Made by a program: the position numbers and the translations under genes. Positions 1 through 11,916 of a stretch of 64,000 nt of DNA are shown one piece after another; position 1 is the stretch's first letter, and every line of letters begins with the position of its first letter. The DNA is from Neurospora tetraspora (Eukaryota > Ascomycota > Sordariomycetes > Sordariales > Sordariaceae). The notes beneath the pieces are model-generated. The model was given only the letters and a program-made list of their open reading frames with translations, had not been told where the DNA came from and ran no database searches. Location: the NCBI RefSeq assembly GCF_033439725.1, contig NW_026944390.1:744001-808000 (forward strand). Reading direction: 5' to 3'.

Positions 1-1283
1 CTGCACGGGCCACTGTGGATCACGGCTAGCGTCTGTCGTCTTGTCGAAGGCAGTTCTGGCACTTCATTTTACCACCTCGCAGCCGGCCCCGTCGCGCGCA
101 GGTTTGAAGGTTTCGATCCAGTCGCAAGTCGCCAGTCGCAGTCGCACTCTTGTCGCAACGAGTCGACCTAGTGCACTGACTATCTAACCTGGTCCTAGCG
201 CCAGTCTTTCTCAACCTCTCATTCACGAATCTTTTCTTCCTCTTCCTCCTCTCTCTTCCTCTCTTCTCGTCGTCACGCCGTACTTCACGTCTCTTTTTTC
301 TTCCCTCCTCCCCCTCCATCACTGTCGAATCCGCTGGGGATCCCGCATACCGACGAGCGACCAATTCAGTTTTGCGTCGTTCACGAGAGGATTTGGGTGC
401 ACTTCAACTCTTCGCTGTTTTAGGTCGAATAACGAAGAGGCGCCTTTTGCAGGAGCGGTTTTGTTTTCCGGCCAGGGTGCGCTCTCAGTGTTTTGCCAGT
501 ACTAGTGGTATCGAGACCCTCGACGTCAGACTCAGCACGGCATCACATCCCCCTCGGACAAGTCGACAAGACCACCCATCACTACTGGAGGACATTGTCA
601 CGTTGTCATCAACATCACCTTCATCTTGATCAGAGCGACAGTACCTGTCACCTTCGACGTCGTTTTCACAGGTTAGTGTCTGCATTTGTTCACCAAGATT
701 TCAGTTTTCGGTCCTTCTCCGTCGCCCAATTCCAGTTTGGAGTCCGCTGCACGTCGCCCCAACACTGGTTTTGCAAGCGGTCCCCCGCTACGAATACATG
801 CTTCTCCGCCGGACGCAACACTTGGCCATGGAAAACTAACTTTGCCTCTCACAGCCCCTACACATTCTCTTCTCAACGAGACCTAATATTCCGGCATCTT
901 ACATACCGGATACAGACCCCTTGAGTCAGAGATTCTTTCGGTCTTGTTGATTGGATCACGACGACTTCTCCTTTGCCTCGCAACAAAAAAATCTTTGACT
1001 GGAGATCACTTGTTGCTTGCAGGCATTTTCTTTGCGACGACTCAAAAACTTGGTTTTCCTTTGAACTGATTTTCTCACGACCTATTTGACGACTTATGGC
1101 CAGACCGTCTCACTAGATCTCGATCATTCTCAGCATTTCGAGATCCTCTACTCCCCGCCTTGAGCCTTGGAACCTTACCTGGGTAGTGACATCCCCGTAT
1201 ACTTGAGCTCTGATCTCGGATTCATCCATCTCTCAACTCTTCCTCACCTTCAAACTCAGGTCTCCTGACTACCAACCGCCAAA
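1..1283. other. Upstream region of the cyclin gene; no gene seen
   Basis: No convincing reading frame is visible on either strand. The + strand from about 190 to 320 and again around 600-900 is rich in C and T, which is common in promoters and leaders of filamentous fungal genes. Several short ATG-started frames could act as upstream reading frames in a long leader of the cyclin gene. A possible leader intron (donor GTTAGT near 671, acceptor TTGCAG near 1021) can be drawn, but this is speculation. Confidence 0.4.
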
Positions 1284-2303
1284 ATGCCCGGAGGTGTTTG
1301 CGCCGTTCTCGATTACGAGGTCGAGCTGATGGCCGACTACGTTTCTGAAATGGCAACTCGAATTGTTATGCCGCAAAATACCGTCAACACCGCCTTCAGG
1401 AAGTTCGTGTCACAGATCCTCACTTCCACTCGACTTCCCAGCACTACCATCCTTCTCGGCATGAACTACCTTGCCAAGCGCGTCAACATGATGAAGGCTA
1501 ACGGCCAGACTACCCATTCCGAAGGTCAAATCTGGCGCATGTTGACCATCTCGCTGTTGCTTGGAAGCAAGTTTTTGGACGACAACACTTTCCAGAACAA
1601 GTCCTGGTCCGAAGTGAGCGGTATTCCCGTCAAGGAGCTCAACACTCTGGAATATGAGTGGCTCGGTGTGATTGGCTGGCGGCTGTATGTCAACCTCGAT
1701 GAGAGTGAGGATTACAACGCCTGGTTGGCGAACTGGAAGGAATGGTTGGAGACGAAGAAGTTGCAGCAAGCCCAGGCCAACCGCGAACGCCTGGCCTCCC
1801 TCGTGCCTCCTATCAAGACCGACATTTCCCGATCTCGGTTCTCCTCGGCTTGGGAGCAGAAGCAGATTGCCGAGTATGAAAGGCTATCGAGCATCAAGCG
1901 CAGCCAAACCACTCACGTTGCTTATCCTCGGCACGAGCAGTCCGTGTGGGGTCATTGGTCGCAGCAGCAGGCTCCGTTGACGCCCCCCGACTCTGGATAC
2001 GGAACGCCCGAGTATGTCAACTCGGCGACATCGGTCAACTCCCACTACAACGAGTGGTTCGATAGTGCGGTCAGGGACCATTGCCAGGCCTCTCGGCAAT
2101 ACCAACAGCCTGCGTCGTATAACTCATTCTATCACGGCCAGTCCAACCGTCGTCAGAGCAGCACTTCGGGGTACTGGAACTACACCCACAATGTGTGGGA
2201 GCATTCCCTCTCCGGTGATTGCAACTGCGCCACTTGTGTTGCTACGGACAACTCTCCTCCGTACTTCATGGGTCACACCTACGGACAGCCGGTTGTTGGC
2301 TAA
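1284..2303 (+). CDS. Pho85-type cyclin (PCL/CLG1-like)
   Basis: Single-exon gene of 339 residues; the ATG lies in a good context (CCAAAATGCC). Residues about 35-150 form a cyclin box: a helix with TRLPSTTILLGMNYLAKR, then EGQIWRMLTISLLLGSKFLD and the segment VKELNTLEYEWLGVIGWRLY. That pattern is typical of the fungal cyclins that bind the Pho85/Cdk5-like kinase rather than of mitotic B cyclins. The tail is rich in Ser, Gln, Tyr and Pro and looks disordered; it ends with a CNCATC motif. Family knowledge: such cyclins direct Pho85 to substrates in polarity, nutrient sensing and the cell cycle. The closest named relatives I can suggest are yeast Clg1 and fission yeast Mug80/Clg1, but the subgroup is inferred. 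The neighbouring genes do not refine its role. Confidence 0.85.
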   Translation: MPGGVCAVLDYEVELMADYVSEMATRIVMPQNTVNTAFRKFVSQILTSTRLPSTTILLGMNYLAKRVNMMKANGQTTHSEGQIWRMLTISLLLGSKFLDDNTFQNKSWSEVSGIPVKELNTLEYEWLGVIGWRLYVNLDESEDYNAWLANWKEWLETKKLQQAQANRERLASLVPPIKTDISRSRFSSAWEQKQIAEYERLSSIKRSQTTHVAYPRHEQSVWGHWSQQQAPLTPPDSGYGTPEYVNSATSVNSHYNEWFDSAVRDHCQASRQYQQPASYNSFYHGQSNRRQSSTSGYWNYTHNVWEHSLSGDCNCATCVATDNSPPYFMGHTYGQPVVG

Positions 2304-4509
2304 ATTGCCAATGACACTTTCGACGCGGTTTCGACGATGCCATGAGTTTCGGCGTTTGAGTGATCATACAACATCCGCAGCTTTTCATCCGAGGCTGTGC
2401 TTTCTCACTGCATTTTCATCTGGTGCAGGTTCTTTTACAGGCACAACGGAGAATTGATACATTGCATTCAGATACCCCGATCGACGAATGGACCGGTTCG
2501 TTTTCACAGCCCAGAAGGCCGGACTCCTTCAGATTCTGCTCCTAGCAGAATTCCCACCCTTGCTCGTCTCCATTTCGCATGCATGAGCGGAGGAGCGCTA
2601 CGGCATGGGAAACATGGGCAACCGCGACTTATATCCATATGCGGGATACAAACTTTCACGGTTCCACTCGTCATTGATTAATGACTTTCGTTTTCTTCCT
2701 CGGTATATGGTTCGGTAATATTCATAAACCGGCGTTCTTGGATTCCTATACCATGGGTTTCGTTCAAATTCGGCATAGATTCGACAAAAGTTTTTCTTGT
2801 TTTCTTCAACATACGAGACGGGCGACTTGCTTCAGCAACGACCGCTATCCTTTTCTTCCCGGCCCTAGCAGCGTCGAGTTAAGCTGCGAGACTCGGCACA
2901 CACCAACATCAACGGCAAATTCCGATACCTCGTAACAATGGGTTACTCCTGTTCGAGAGATGCGATGTGGTCGATGTCGCGACAGCTCACAGCAACCACT
3001 GCTCGACCTGTTTCGGCTTGAGTGATAACCGACATCACCTTGGGTCGAAGCCAGTTGCACTCGCTTGTTTGTTTATGTTTTTTTCCTGGTTCTTGCGTTT
3101 TCGGCATTCACAAAAAGGGTCGTTTGGTCCACCGCAGCTGGTCAGTTACATAAGAAGGCCATTCTTCGCGCGGCGTCACCTATCAAAAGTACATTCGAGG
3201 CCTTACATATATGAAAAAAGTTTGGAGGTGGGCATGGTACATATTTGCTTTTTTTTCGCCCATCAGGGTGTGGTGCGTTTACAGGATTGGGGTTCATGAG
3301 GTCGGAAAAATTAAGATGAGGCTGCTTTGCATTTTGCGGACAAAAAGGGGGGCTCTATTGCTGTTTTCTTTTTCTTTTTTTCTTGTGTGTCGTTTCCTAC
3401 GTTCAACACCACCTAGGTTGGACGTCGAGCTATCCATTGGTGCATGTCAAGGGGTGGCCCCAAGACATGTGACCTTTTGGCACTTGGCGGACACCTGGAC
3501 AGGTGGTTCACGTTGTCTTTCTACTTACCATAACCATGGACTTAGAGATGGTGGTGGTTTTCCTTGATTTTGGTGTTTTTTTCTTTTTCTGTTTTTTTCT
3601 CGAAGATCGGCATTTGGTTGTAGAGTGGGGAGACTTGCAACTATGTTCAAAACGGTAGACGGGTTCGTTTGAGGTTAATCTGGCCGTCGTGTCAGTAGGG
3701 ATGGATTTTGTTACCCGCGAAATACCCTCATGATTTACGAGCATTGCGGGCATGTGGAGAGTGGAAAAGAATGGGATGATGGGAGGAAGCAAAAGACGAT
3801 TAAAACCGGGCATTGCGGGTGTCAACTCGCAACTGACGGCGCCGTTCAGCAGCAGCTGGATCGAGATATCAGTGGACCTGACCACGGTTCAAGAAGTTCA
3901 GGGACATGCCTGATATCGGACAGCATTTGCTGAGGAAAGGTTGGAGCCGTAGCAAAGCAGAGTAGTAGGGGGCATTGCGATGATGAGCGGACAAAATTGG
4001 TCAGCACGTTGAAAGCACCTCATACTACCAGTTTTACAGTGCTCCGATGAATAAACAAAAAAAATTCCGATGAACCAATCACTCCTACTTGATGCGTTTC
4101 AATCTGTGACATGCCGAATGCTGTTTTGTGACTTGCATTCTTTCTTGGATACTGTAGAGCTGGTATGATGCTCCACTCTCCCTGCTGTGATTGGTGGATT
4201 TTCACCGGCAAGACATCGACCAAATGCTGAAGGGTATCGAATCTTGAGACTCGGTCGTAAAATACACCATCATGTTATCACAACTAGAATTTAGGCGAAA
4301 GCACATCCAGGGTTTGGAGATCCAAGTGTGAATTCATATTTTTCAGTCCCATACCCTCAGTAGTCGAGACAGTTCCCGTGACCCTCGATTGGGTGTCAAA
4401 GCATCTCAAAAACCTCACGACCGGACGACAGCGCGGAGACTGTATCGACCATCCCAAAGATTCGGTATATAAAACGATCCCGAACGAACTCTTGAAAGTC
4501 TATTAAGAA
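2304..4509. other. Intergenic, 2.2 kb; no gene seen
   Basis: This holds the 3' untranslated region of the cyclin gene and the promoter of the NIP30-type gene. T-rich runs occur near 3240-3260, 3360-3385 and 3570-3600. Short open frames on both strands show no conserved motifs and no plausible splice pattern. Confidence 0.4.
4466..4473 (+). promoter_or_regulatory. Possible TATA box before the NIP30-like gene
   Basis: A perfect TATATAAA lies 37 bases before the ATG at 4510. If it is used, transcription would start close to the ATG and the leader would be very short. Only the motif and its position support this. Confidence 0.35.
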
Positions 4510-5505
4510 ATGTCTTCGCGATTCGTCTCCGCTGGCGCCATCAACCCCTCTACGGGAGAGGTAACAGCACCGGCGACTGTCACATCATCGTCTTCCATCT
4601 CTCCTCCCACGTCTTCATCAACAACCGCCGCCACTCCTGCGGTCCCATCGACATCGACATCATCATCATCAACAACAACAACAACCGCCACCAATGCACC
4701 GGCCAACCTTCAAACCACCTCGTCATCAAAAGTATCAACAATAACCCCCGCCACCAAAACACCAGCACCAGCACCAGCACCATCCACCCAAAACCCTCCC
4801 CCGCCACCGCCCCCCTCCAAAAAATCCCAAGAATGGCTCACCGTCCAAGCCGAACTCGAAGCCAAAAAACGGTCTGCTTCTCCCTCCATCCCCACCATCG
4901 GCGGCGGCCCAGCAGCGGCCGTTGAACAACAAAAATCGCTCTACGAAGTCCTCCAAGCCAACAAAGCCGCCAAGCAAGCGGCCTTTGAAGAAGCCAACAA
5001 GATCAAGAACCAGTTCCGCGCTTTGGACGACGACGAGATTGAGTTTTTGGAGGGGGTGGCGGAGAGGAAGAGGAGGGAGGAGGAAGAACGCCGAAGAGAG
5101 GAGGAGGGGGGGTTGCTGAAGTTTAGGGAACTACAGAAAAGAAAAGGGGGTGGTGATGGTGGGGATGGGGAGGAGGATGAGGATGAGGATGGGGATGGGT
5201 TGGGGGAGGAGGAGTTGATGTTCTTGAGTGGGACCGGGGGAGGGGGGAGGAAGAGGAGGAGGGGAGAGAATAAAAGGGGAGTATTGGGGTTGGGGGTGAA
5301 GAGGGTTAAGAGTGGCGGGGAGGGGGAGAAAAGGGGAGGGGAGGGAGAGAAGAAGAAGGAAGAGGAGGGGAACTCGGGGACGAAGACGGTTGCCAGCGAG
5401 CCTGCTTCGGCTACGGCTACAGCTACGGCTACGGCTGCGGCATCTGTGAAGAAGCCCCTTGGTGGACTTGTTTCGTATGCATCGTCGGATGAGGATGATG
5501 ATTGA
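4510..5505 (+). CDS. NIP30/FAM192A (PSME3IP1) family protein
   Basis: Single exon, 331 residues. It begins with SSRFVSAGAI, the short N-terminal signature of this family. A Ser/Thr/Pro-rich spacer (about residues 20-110) follows, then the conserved core: SQEWLTVQAELEAKK near 115-130 and SLYEVLQANKAAKQAAFEE followed by KIKNQFRALDDDEIEFLEGV near 153-195. After that comes a strongly charged helix of Glu, Arg and Lys, a Gly/Glu/Asp-rich stretch, a Lys/Arg-rich patch that looks like a nuclear signal, and the acidic C-terminus SSDEDDD. The animal member binds the nuclear proteasome activator PA28-gamma; the fungal role is not known to me, so nuclear location is inferred. The low-complexity middle and the purine-rich DNA from about 5040 to 5380 are unusual. 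It is convergent with TIM54, with 367 bases between the stops. Confidence 0.8.
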   Translation: MSSRFVSAGAINPSTGEVTAPATVTSSSSISPPTSSSTTAATPAVPSTSTSSSSTTTTTATNAPANLQTTSSSKVSTITPATKTPAPAPAPSTQNPPPPPPPSKKSQEWLTVQAELEAKKRSASPSIPTIGGGPAAAVEQQKSLYEVLQANKAAKQAAFEEANKIKNQFRALDDDEIEFLEGVAERKRREEEERRREEEGGLLKFRELQKRKGGGDGGDGEEDEDEDGDGLGEEELMFLSGTGGGGRKRRRGENKRGVLGLGVKRVKSGGEGEKRGGEGEKKKEEEGNSGTKTVASEPASATATATATAAASVKKPLGGLVSYASSDEDDD

Positions 5506-5872
5506 GGTTTGATAGAGGATGATAGGGGGATGAAAAATCAAACACAGGCGACAAGGCAGGCGGTGACTTGGTTGAACTGCTTATTTCAAGAATTACTCAA
5601 AAGATGAGCTTCATTATATACCATAGCATCGTAGTGGAAGATGACTAGAGAGATGGGAGATATATCGTCAGTCTCCTCTAAATAGCAACCGCTAATACCT
5701 GACCCTTTTTTGGTACCCAGCAACTAGTCCACACCCAGCTTTTCTCGAACCACTGCTTATTCATACACCGTAATCGCAACATGTACCTGACCAAAATCTT
5801 GTTTATACATGAAGATAAAATGCCAGCCAACTTCAGGTTTATCAGTTTCCCGTATCAACAACAACACCTCGC
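5506..5872. other. Convergent 3' region between the NIP30-like gene and TIM54
   Basis: This is AT-rich sequence between two converging genes and should contain both polyadenylation regions. No reading frame or RNA gene is visible. Confidence 0.5.
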
Positions 5873-7318
5873 TTACTCAACATCCTTATCCTCCAAAGGG
5901 ACAAGCTTCTTCTTGTTGAAGGCCTTGTCGTAGCCCCAACGGTAGGCCTGCCTGAGTGATCCCTTAATCCAGCCCTCCACCTCCTCCTCAGGCACCTTAA
6001 TCTTGCTCACGCGATCCTCGACCTCGGGCGTCAAGGCGAACCTCCTCATGCGGTGCGCAATTCTTGGGTCCATCACCACCGGCTTCGTGTGGATCTTCTC
6101 CGTCACTTCCTTATCCGCATCAGCCTCATCCTCCTTCCATACCTTCTTGGGCCAGTCCTTCTCCTCCCACTCGAGCTCTTTCGCCTGCTCATACTGCACC
6201 GAATCGGCCGAGGGCGCGTCCGGGTTGGTTTGTTGCTGGAAGTCGCGGTAGGTGGACAGGCACACAGCGGCGACCTCGCGGCCGATGTCGTCGGCAAGCG
6301 AGCGGCGGTTGAAGAAGCGGACCATGCGTGTGGGGGTGTTGAGGAAGCCGAGGATATGAGGCTCACGGATGGGGACCGCCGGTGTGAGCTCCTGTGGCGT
6401 CAGGGGGTGAAGGGTCTCGGACGGGTAATCGGAGGTGGTGTTGTATGGCTTGGGTTGGGGTGGGCGCTTGGGCTTCGGGGCTTCCTCCTCCTTCTTCTCC
6501 TCGGCGGGCTTCTCTTCTGTAGATGGGCTACCCTCAGCCGCAGCGGGTGCGGGTGTAGGAGGGAGCGGCGCAGGCTCGGCGGGCGCGACCAGCGGGCCCA
6601 ACCAACCCTCGTGCAGACCCCGGAGGTACTCCTTCCACGTGTGACGGCCAATGACAACATCGCCCCGAACACCCTCGTAGTCCTTGATGCCGCGCTGCTG
6701 GCGGTACATCTCTATCAACTCGTCCTTCGTAGGCTCGCGGTCGGGGTCTTGCTCTTCCTTTTTCTCCCACCCACGGCGCACCTTGCGCACTCTGTCTGCG
6801 ACTACGGCGCGTACGTCGCCTTCCCGACGGCCCTGCACAAACTCCCAGTCCAAGCCACTGGCGGCAAGGACAGGCTTGACGTATTCTGTGTAGTGATCCT
6901 GAGCGACGCGCAGACCGTCGCCGGGTGGGGCGGAGAGGTAGATGGTCAGCTTGCGCGGCTGTTCAAGGCCGAGTTTATCGGTGATGGGCTCGGCAGCCAG
7001 ATGCTCGACAGCGTGTCTCCATTTCGCGATGTTTCGCCTCTTCTCGCGGCGGTCGTAGATAATTGCAGCTGTGATAGAGGCCGAGACGGTCCAGAAGATC
7101 ATCCAATTGCGGGAGGGAAGCTTGTTGGGCAGGTTGGGGATACCGAGCATGCGAAGGGCCTGGTTCTGCGGCCTGGGGGCTTTCGGAGGAGGAGGAGGAG
7201 GAGGCTAGGTGTAGTGTTAGCACCCATCAGAGGTATACTTGAATTAACATACTGTAGCCGTAGCTGCAGCCGGAGCGGCAGGCGCCGCAGTGGACGGCGG
7301 AGGTACGGGTTCGGCCAT
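5873..7318 (-). CDS. tim54: TIM54, mitochondrial inner-membrane translocase subunit
   Basis: Two exons: 7318-7253 and 7204-5873. The 48-base intron has GTATGT, a GCTAAC branch site and CTAG. Together they encode 465 residues. The first 22 residues plus the start of exon 2 are Pro/Ala-rich with a run of seven prolines. NWMIFWTVSASITAAIIYD (about 55-73) is the single transmembrane segment, followed by basic residues. The next part, with KLTIYLSAPPGDGLRVAQDH and YVKPVLAASGLDWEFVQGRREGDV, is the conserved TIM54 core. A Pro/Glu/Lys-rich linker follows, then the C-terminal conserved block near RMVRFFNRRSLADDIGREVA. In yeast, Tim54 is a scaffold of the TIM22 complex, which inserts carrier proteins into the inner membrane. 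The ATG at 7150 would lose the first exon; the spliced model is preferred because the splice signals are canonical. Confidence 0.9.
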
Positions 7319-8026
7319 TGTGTAAAGTGTTGCGCTGGCTGATGCTATTGCTCTAATGTATGTCGTGCGGTGATGGGGTTTGCGCAATTACGGGCGCATG
7401 CAGCTTTCGGCGCGAGGGGTATGGTAGGGAGAGCTCGAGTGGTTGCTCGCGGGGGTCGTCACAGGCGGCGCACTTGGAAGACAGGAGGGTCCGTGATGAT
7501 TACGGACAGTGACGCCGTAGGAGCTCCGTCGCGAGGACCTGGGGCCGGTGCAGCGGAGCACCGACTGCCAAAATTCCCCGAACACTTTCTTATCGCGATA
7601 AGCCGATAAGGCTACTCCCGCGGCATCTTCATCGCGTTTAGTGCTTATGCACGAGCCATATGCGAGAGTCAACCGCACGTCATGTCATTGACACTTGACT
7701 TTATAAGTGCAGACCACGCAGACTTCCGTTTTTACAACCACATCTGCAAAGCAACCTAACCTGAACTCTTGAGAGATTTGTCCCAACTTGGAGGGTTTGT
7801 CTGCCGTCTCTTGAGCCCGATTGAAACCCGTTCTCTTTAGCCAGAACTATAGGTACTCAAAGCGTTTGCACAGAGTACCTGAGCTTGTAAGTCTGGCCAT
7901 CTATTCCGTACCCACACTTCCATTGGCTTCAATTCACGCTTCTCTGCTGAAGCATCGTAAAGGATACCTACATAGTAGTTGTACCTACACTCGTGTCAAC
8001 TTCGTTGGGCTTCTGTGCTGTCAGCG
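7319..8026. other. Divergent upstream region of TIM54
   Basis: This separates TIM54 from the rightward genes. No motif-bearing frame is visible. It should contain the TIM54 promoter. Confidence 0.4.
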
Positions 8027-8383
8027 ATGCCTTCCTGTTCAATGGACACAACTGTTCGAGACGCTGCAGCCCCTGAAAGAGCAGGAGCCCCCAGGGAAGA
8101 TGCGGTGTCAATTGCGCCAAGGGTGCTTACTCCACCTGCAGCACCACCAGGATGCCCCTTCGATCAATTGCAGAGTGCCCGTGCCCAGCCAGTAATAAAT
8201 TCCAGGACCGCCGAGCCCAGTATCTCGAGACAATGCATCGAGCTTCAACACTGGGGATTGGTGATTCAGTGTCCCCGTGAGGCAGAGGATGATTGTCAGA
8301 TTGTATGTCTGAACGCCCACAACTCCATCGTCTGCGAAAAAGACAACATCATTGTGTTGAGTACGATGAGGTCGCGGTTGTAG
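8027..8383 (+). CDS. Small hypothetical protein, 118 residues
   Basis: An ATG-started frame encodes 118 residues that look more like protein than its surroundings. An N-terminal Ala/Pro-rich part contains MDTTVRDAAAPERAGAPRED. The C-terminal half is mixed and contains five cysteines (in CIELQHWGLVIQCPREAEDD, then CQIVCLNAHNSIVCEKDNI) with alternating hydrophobic residues, as in a small beta-rich domain. I recognise no family. It lies between TIM54 and cot-1, about 770 bases before the cot-1 ATG, so it could instead be part of the long cot-1 leader or chance. There is no transmembrane segment or signal peptide. Confidence 0.35.
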   Translation: MPSCSMDTTVRDAAAPERAGAPREDAVSIAPRVLTPPAAPPGCPFDQLQSARAQPVINSRTAEPSISRQCIELQHWGLVIQCPREAEDDCQIVCLNAHNSIVCEKDNIIVLSTMRSRL

Positions 8384-9156
8384 GGGTCTTCATGTCGACC
8401 AATGGCCCCTTCCCGTCTTTGAGCTCACCACTGGACCTGGGCATGTCCCAAACATGGAACCCCTCTTTCTAGGGATCGTGTAACAGATTCACATCGAGGC
8501 GGTCCTCCTGTGGCCAAAACGCTAGAACAGAAAACAAAAACGTGAAGATGCTCCTAGTTGCCTGTTTATATTCAAATGTGTCCTTTCAAACGCGCCCGAG
8601 ACTGTCCCATGCCATCATAGTTTCTTGGTCACTTATAGATCTTGCTAACAACCACCACGCCTTCTCTCTTATACCAATACCGCAGGGTGCCCCACCTTGC
8701 TTCTCCTGATACGTTGCAAATTATAGCGCCTCGAATCGCCTCCAACGCTCCTGTCAGACTCCTGCACGAGAGGCTCCCGTCACGCTTTGCGTCCACTTCC
8801 ACATCGACTGCACGTTCCAGCGGGCCACGCCTCTGCTCACAGCGCACTTCGGACGGTGCCACTCGGCCTCTACCCCCGTCTGGCCGCCTCAATCCTCATA
8901 GCCAACCCTCGTTCGACCCTCGTTGGACCCTGATCCCAAGAAAAAGCAACCTCCTTTCCTCCCGTCTCCCCGTATCCCGTCTTGTACACAGACCCCTTTC
9001 TGTGCGCAAACATCCCATCGATCGGTCCAGGAGCTCGACGTTCCCACGAGATCCAGCTCGCTTGCGCATTTCCCGCTACATACTCCCGGTTTCCATCCAC
9101 CCTCAGCAACCCACTGTTTACTGTTTACAGTCGACGACAAGGTAGAGGTAGCTAAG
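8384..9156 (+). promoter_or_regulatory. cot-1 upstream and leader region
   Basis: This is C/T-rich DNA leading to the cot-1 ATG. The cot-1 frame is open for 78 codons upstream of the ATG at 9157 but has no in-frame ATG there, so 9157 is the first possible start. Published work, recalled from memory, describes two cot-1 transcripts of different length that respond to light. I cannot place their start sites from sequence. Confidence 0.4.
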
Positions 9157-11188
<2,032 letters not shown>

Positions 11189-11916
11189 TTGCGCTACGTC
11201 TCGTCGTTGTCTGAATAATGAGTGTTGGGTTTTTGGGGGCGTAATAGTGATGGCGAAAGGGAGAGGAGGTTGTGCTGCTGGGCGGCAGTATCTGGGTACC
11301 CCTTATACTTGGCTTTTACGTCTTTGCTAGCTTGCGGTGCTGTTGAAATGTCCGATGGCAGAGACACTTTGCTGATAGTAAGCGTATTTTCCATACCGCA
11401 TATATGGCTGAAAACAGAAACATAATGTATGAAATGCATCCTTCGGGGCGAGGAACTGGGAAGCCCTGAAGCGAGCAACGAGGGTGATGAAAAGCTGCAA
11501 GAGACATGAATTTTATGTATGGCGTGATAATAGAGATATTTGTATATCTATTGATTGAATCGAACATTCGCTTTCTTACGTTCAAGTACAACTTAGACCA
11601 GCTTGAGGCTACCAGAAGGTTGGGCGTCAGTTCTGTGGATTTGCTCAAGTCTATGGAAATTACCACGATCCAAAGATAACATATCCCGGACGATTCAAAA
11701 ATAGTGAAAATATGTCCTTCCATCGTGGTAACCTTAGGACACCAGGTTCAGCTCATATGAATATCGTACATTACACATAATACAATCAACGCTATCCAGA
11801 GGCCAAACCCAGCTAGCTACATCTGACCTCCTGTTCCTCCCCTACCTAGCTCGCCTAACCCATACCTTGCTTGAGGCGAGGAACTGCCAATTTCCGTTAG
11901 AGACACTTTCAGGTTC
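11189..11916. other. Convergent 3' region of cot-1 and the PHD gene
   Basis: AT-rich non-coding DNA between converging genes, with polyadenylation-like A/T stretches near 11510-11560 and 11750-11790. A 135-codon frame on the minus strand has no motifs and is probably chance. Confidence 0.4.

Noticed and set aside
6053-7342. 429-codon plus-strand frame opposite TIM54
   Set aside because: It is a shadow of TIM54. The translation is Leu/Arg/Gly-rich without motifs and has no promoter or splice context.
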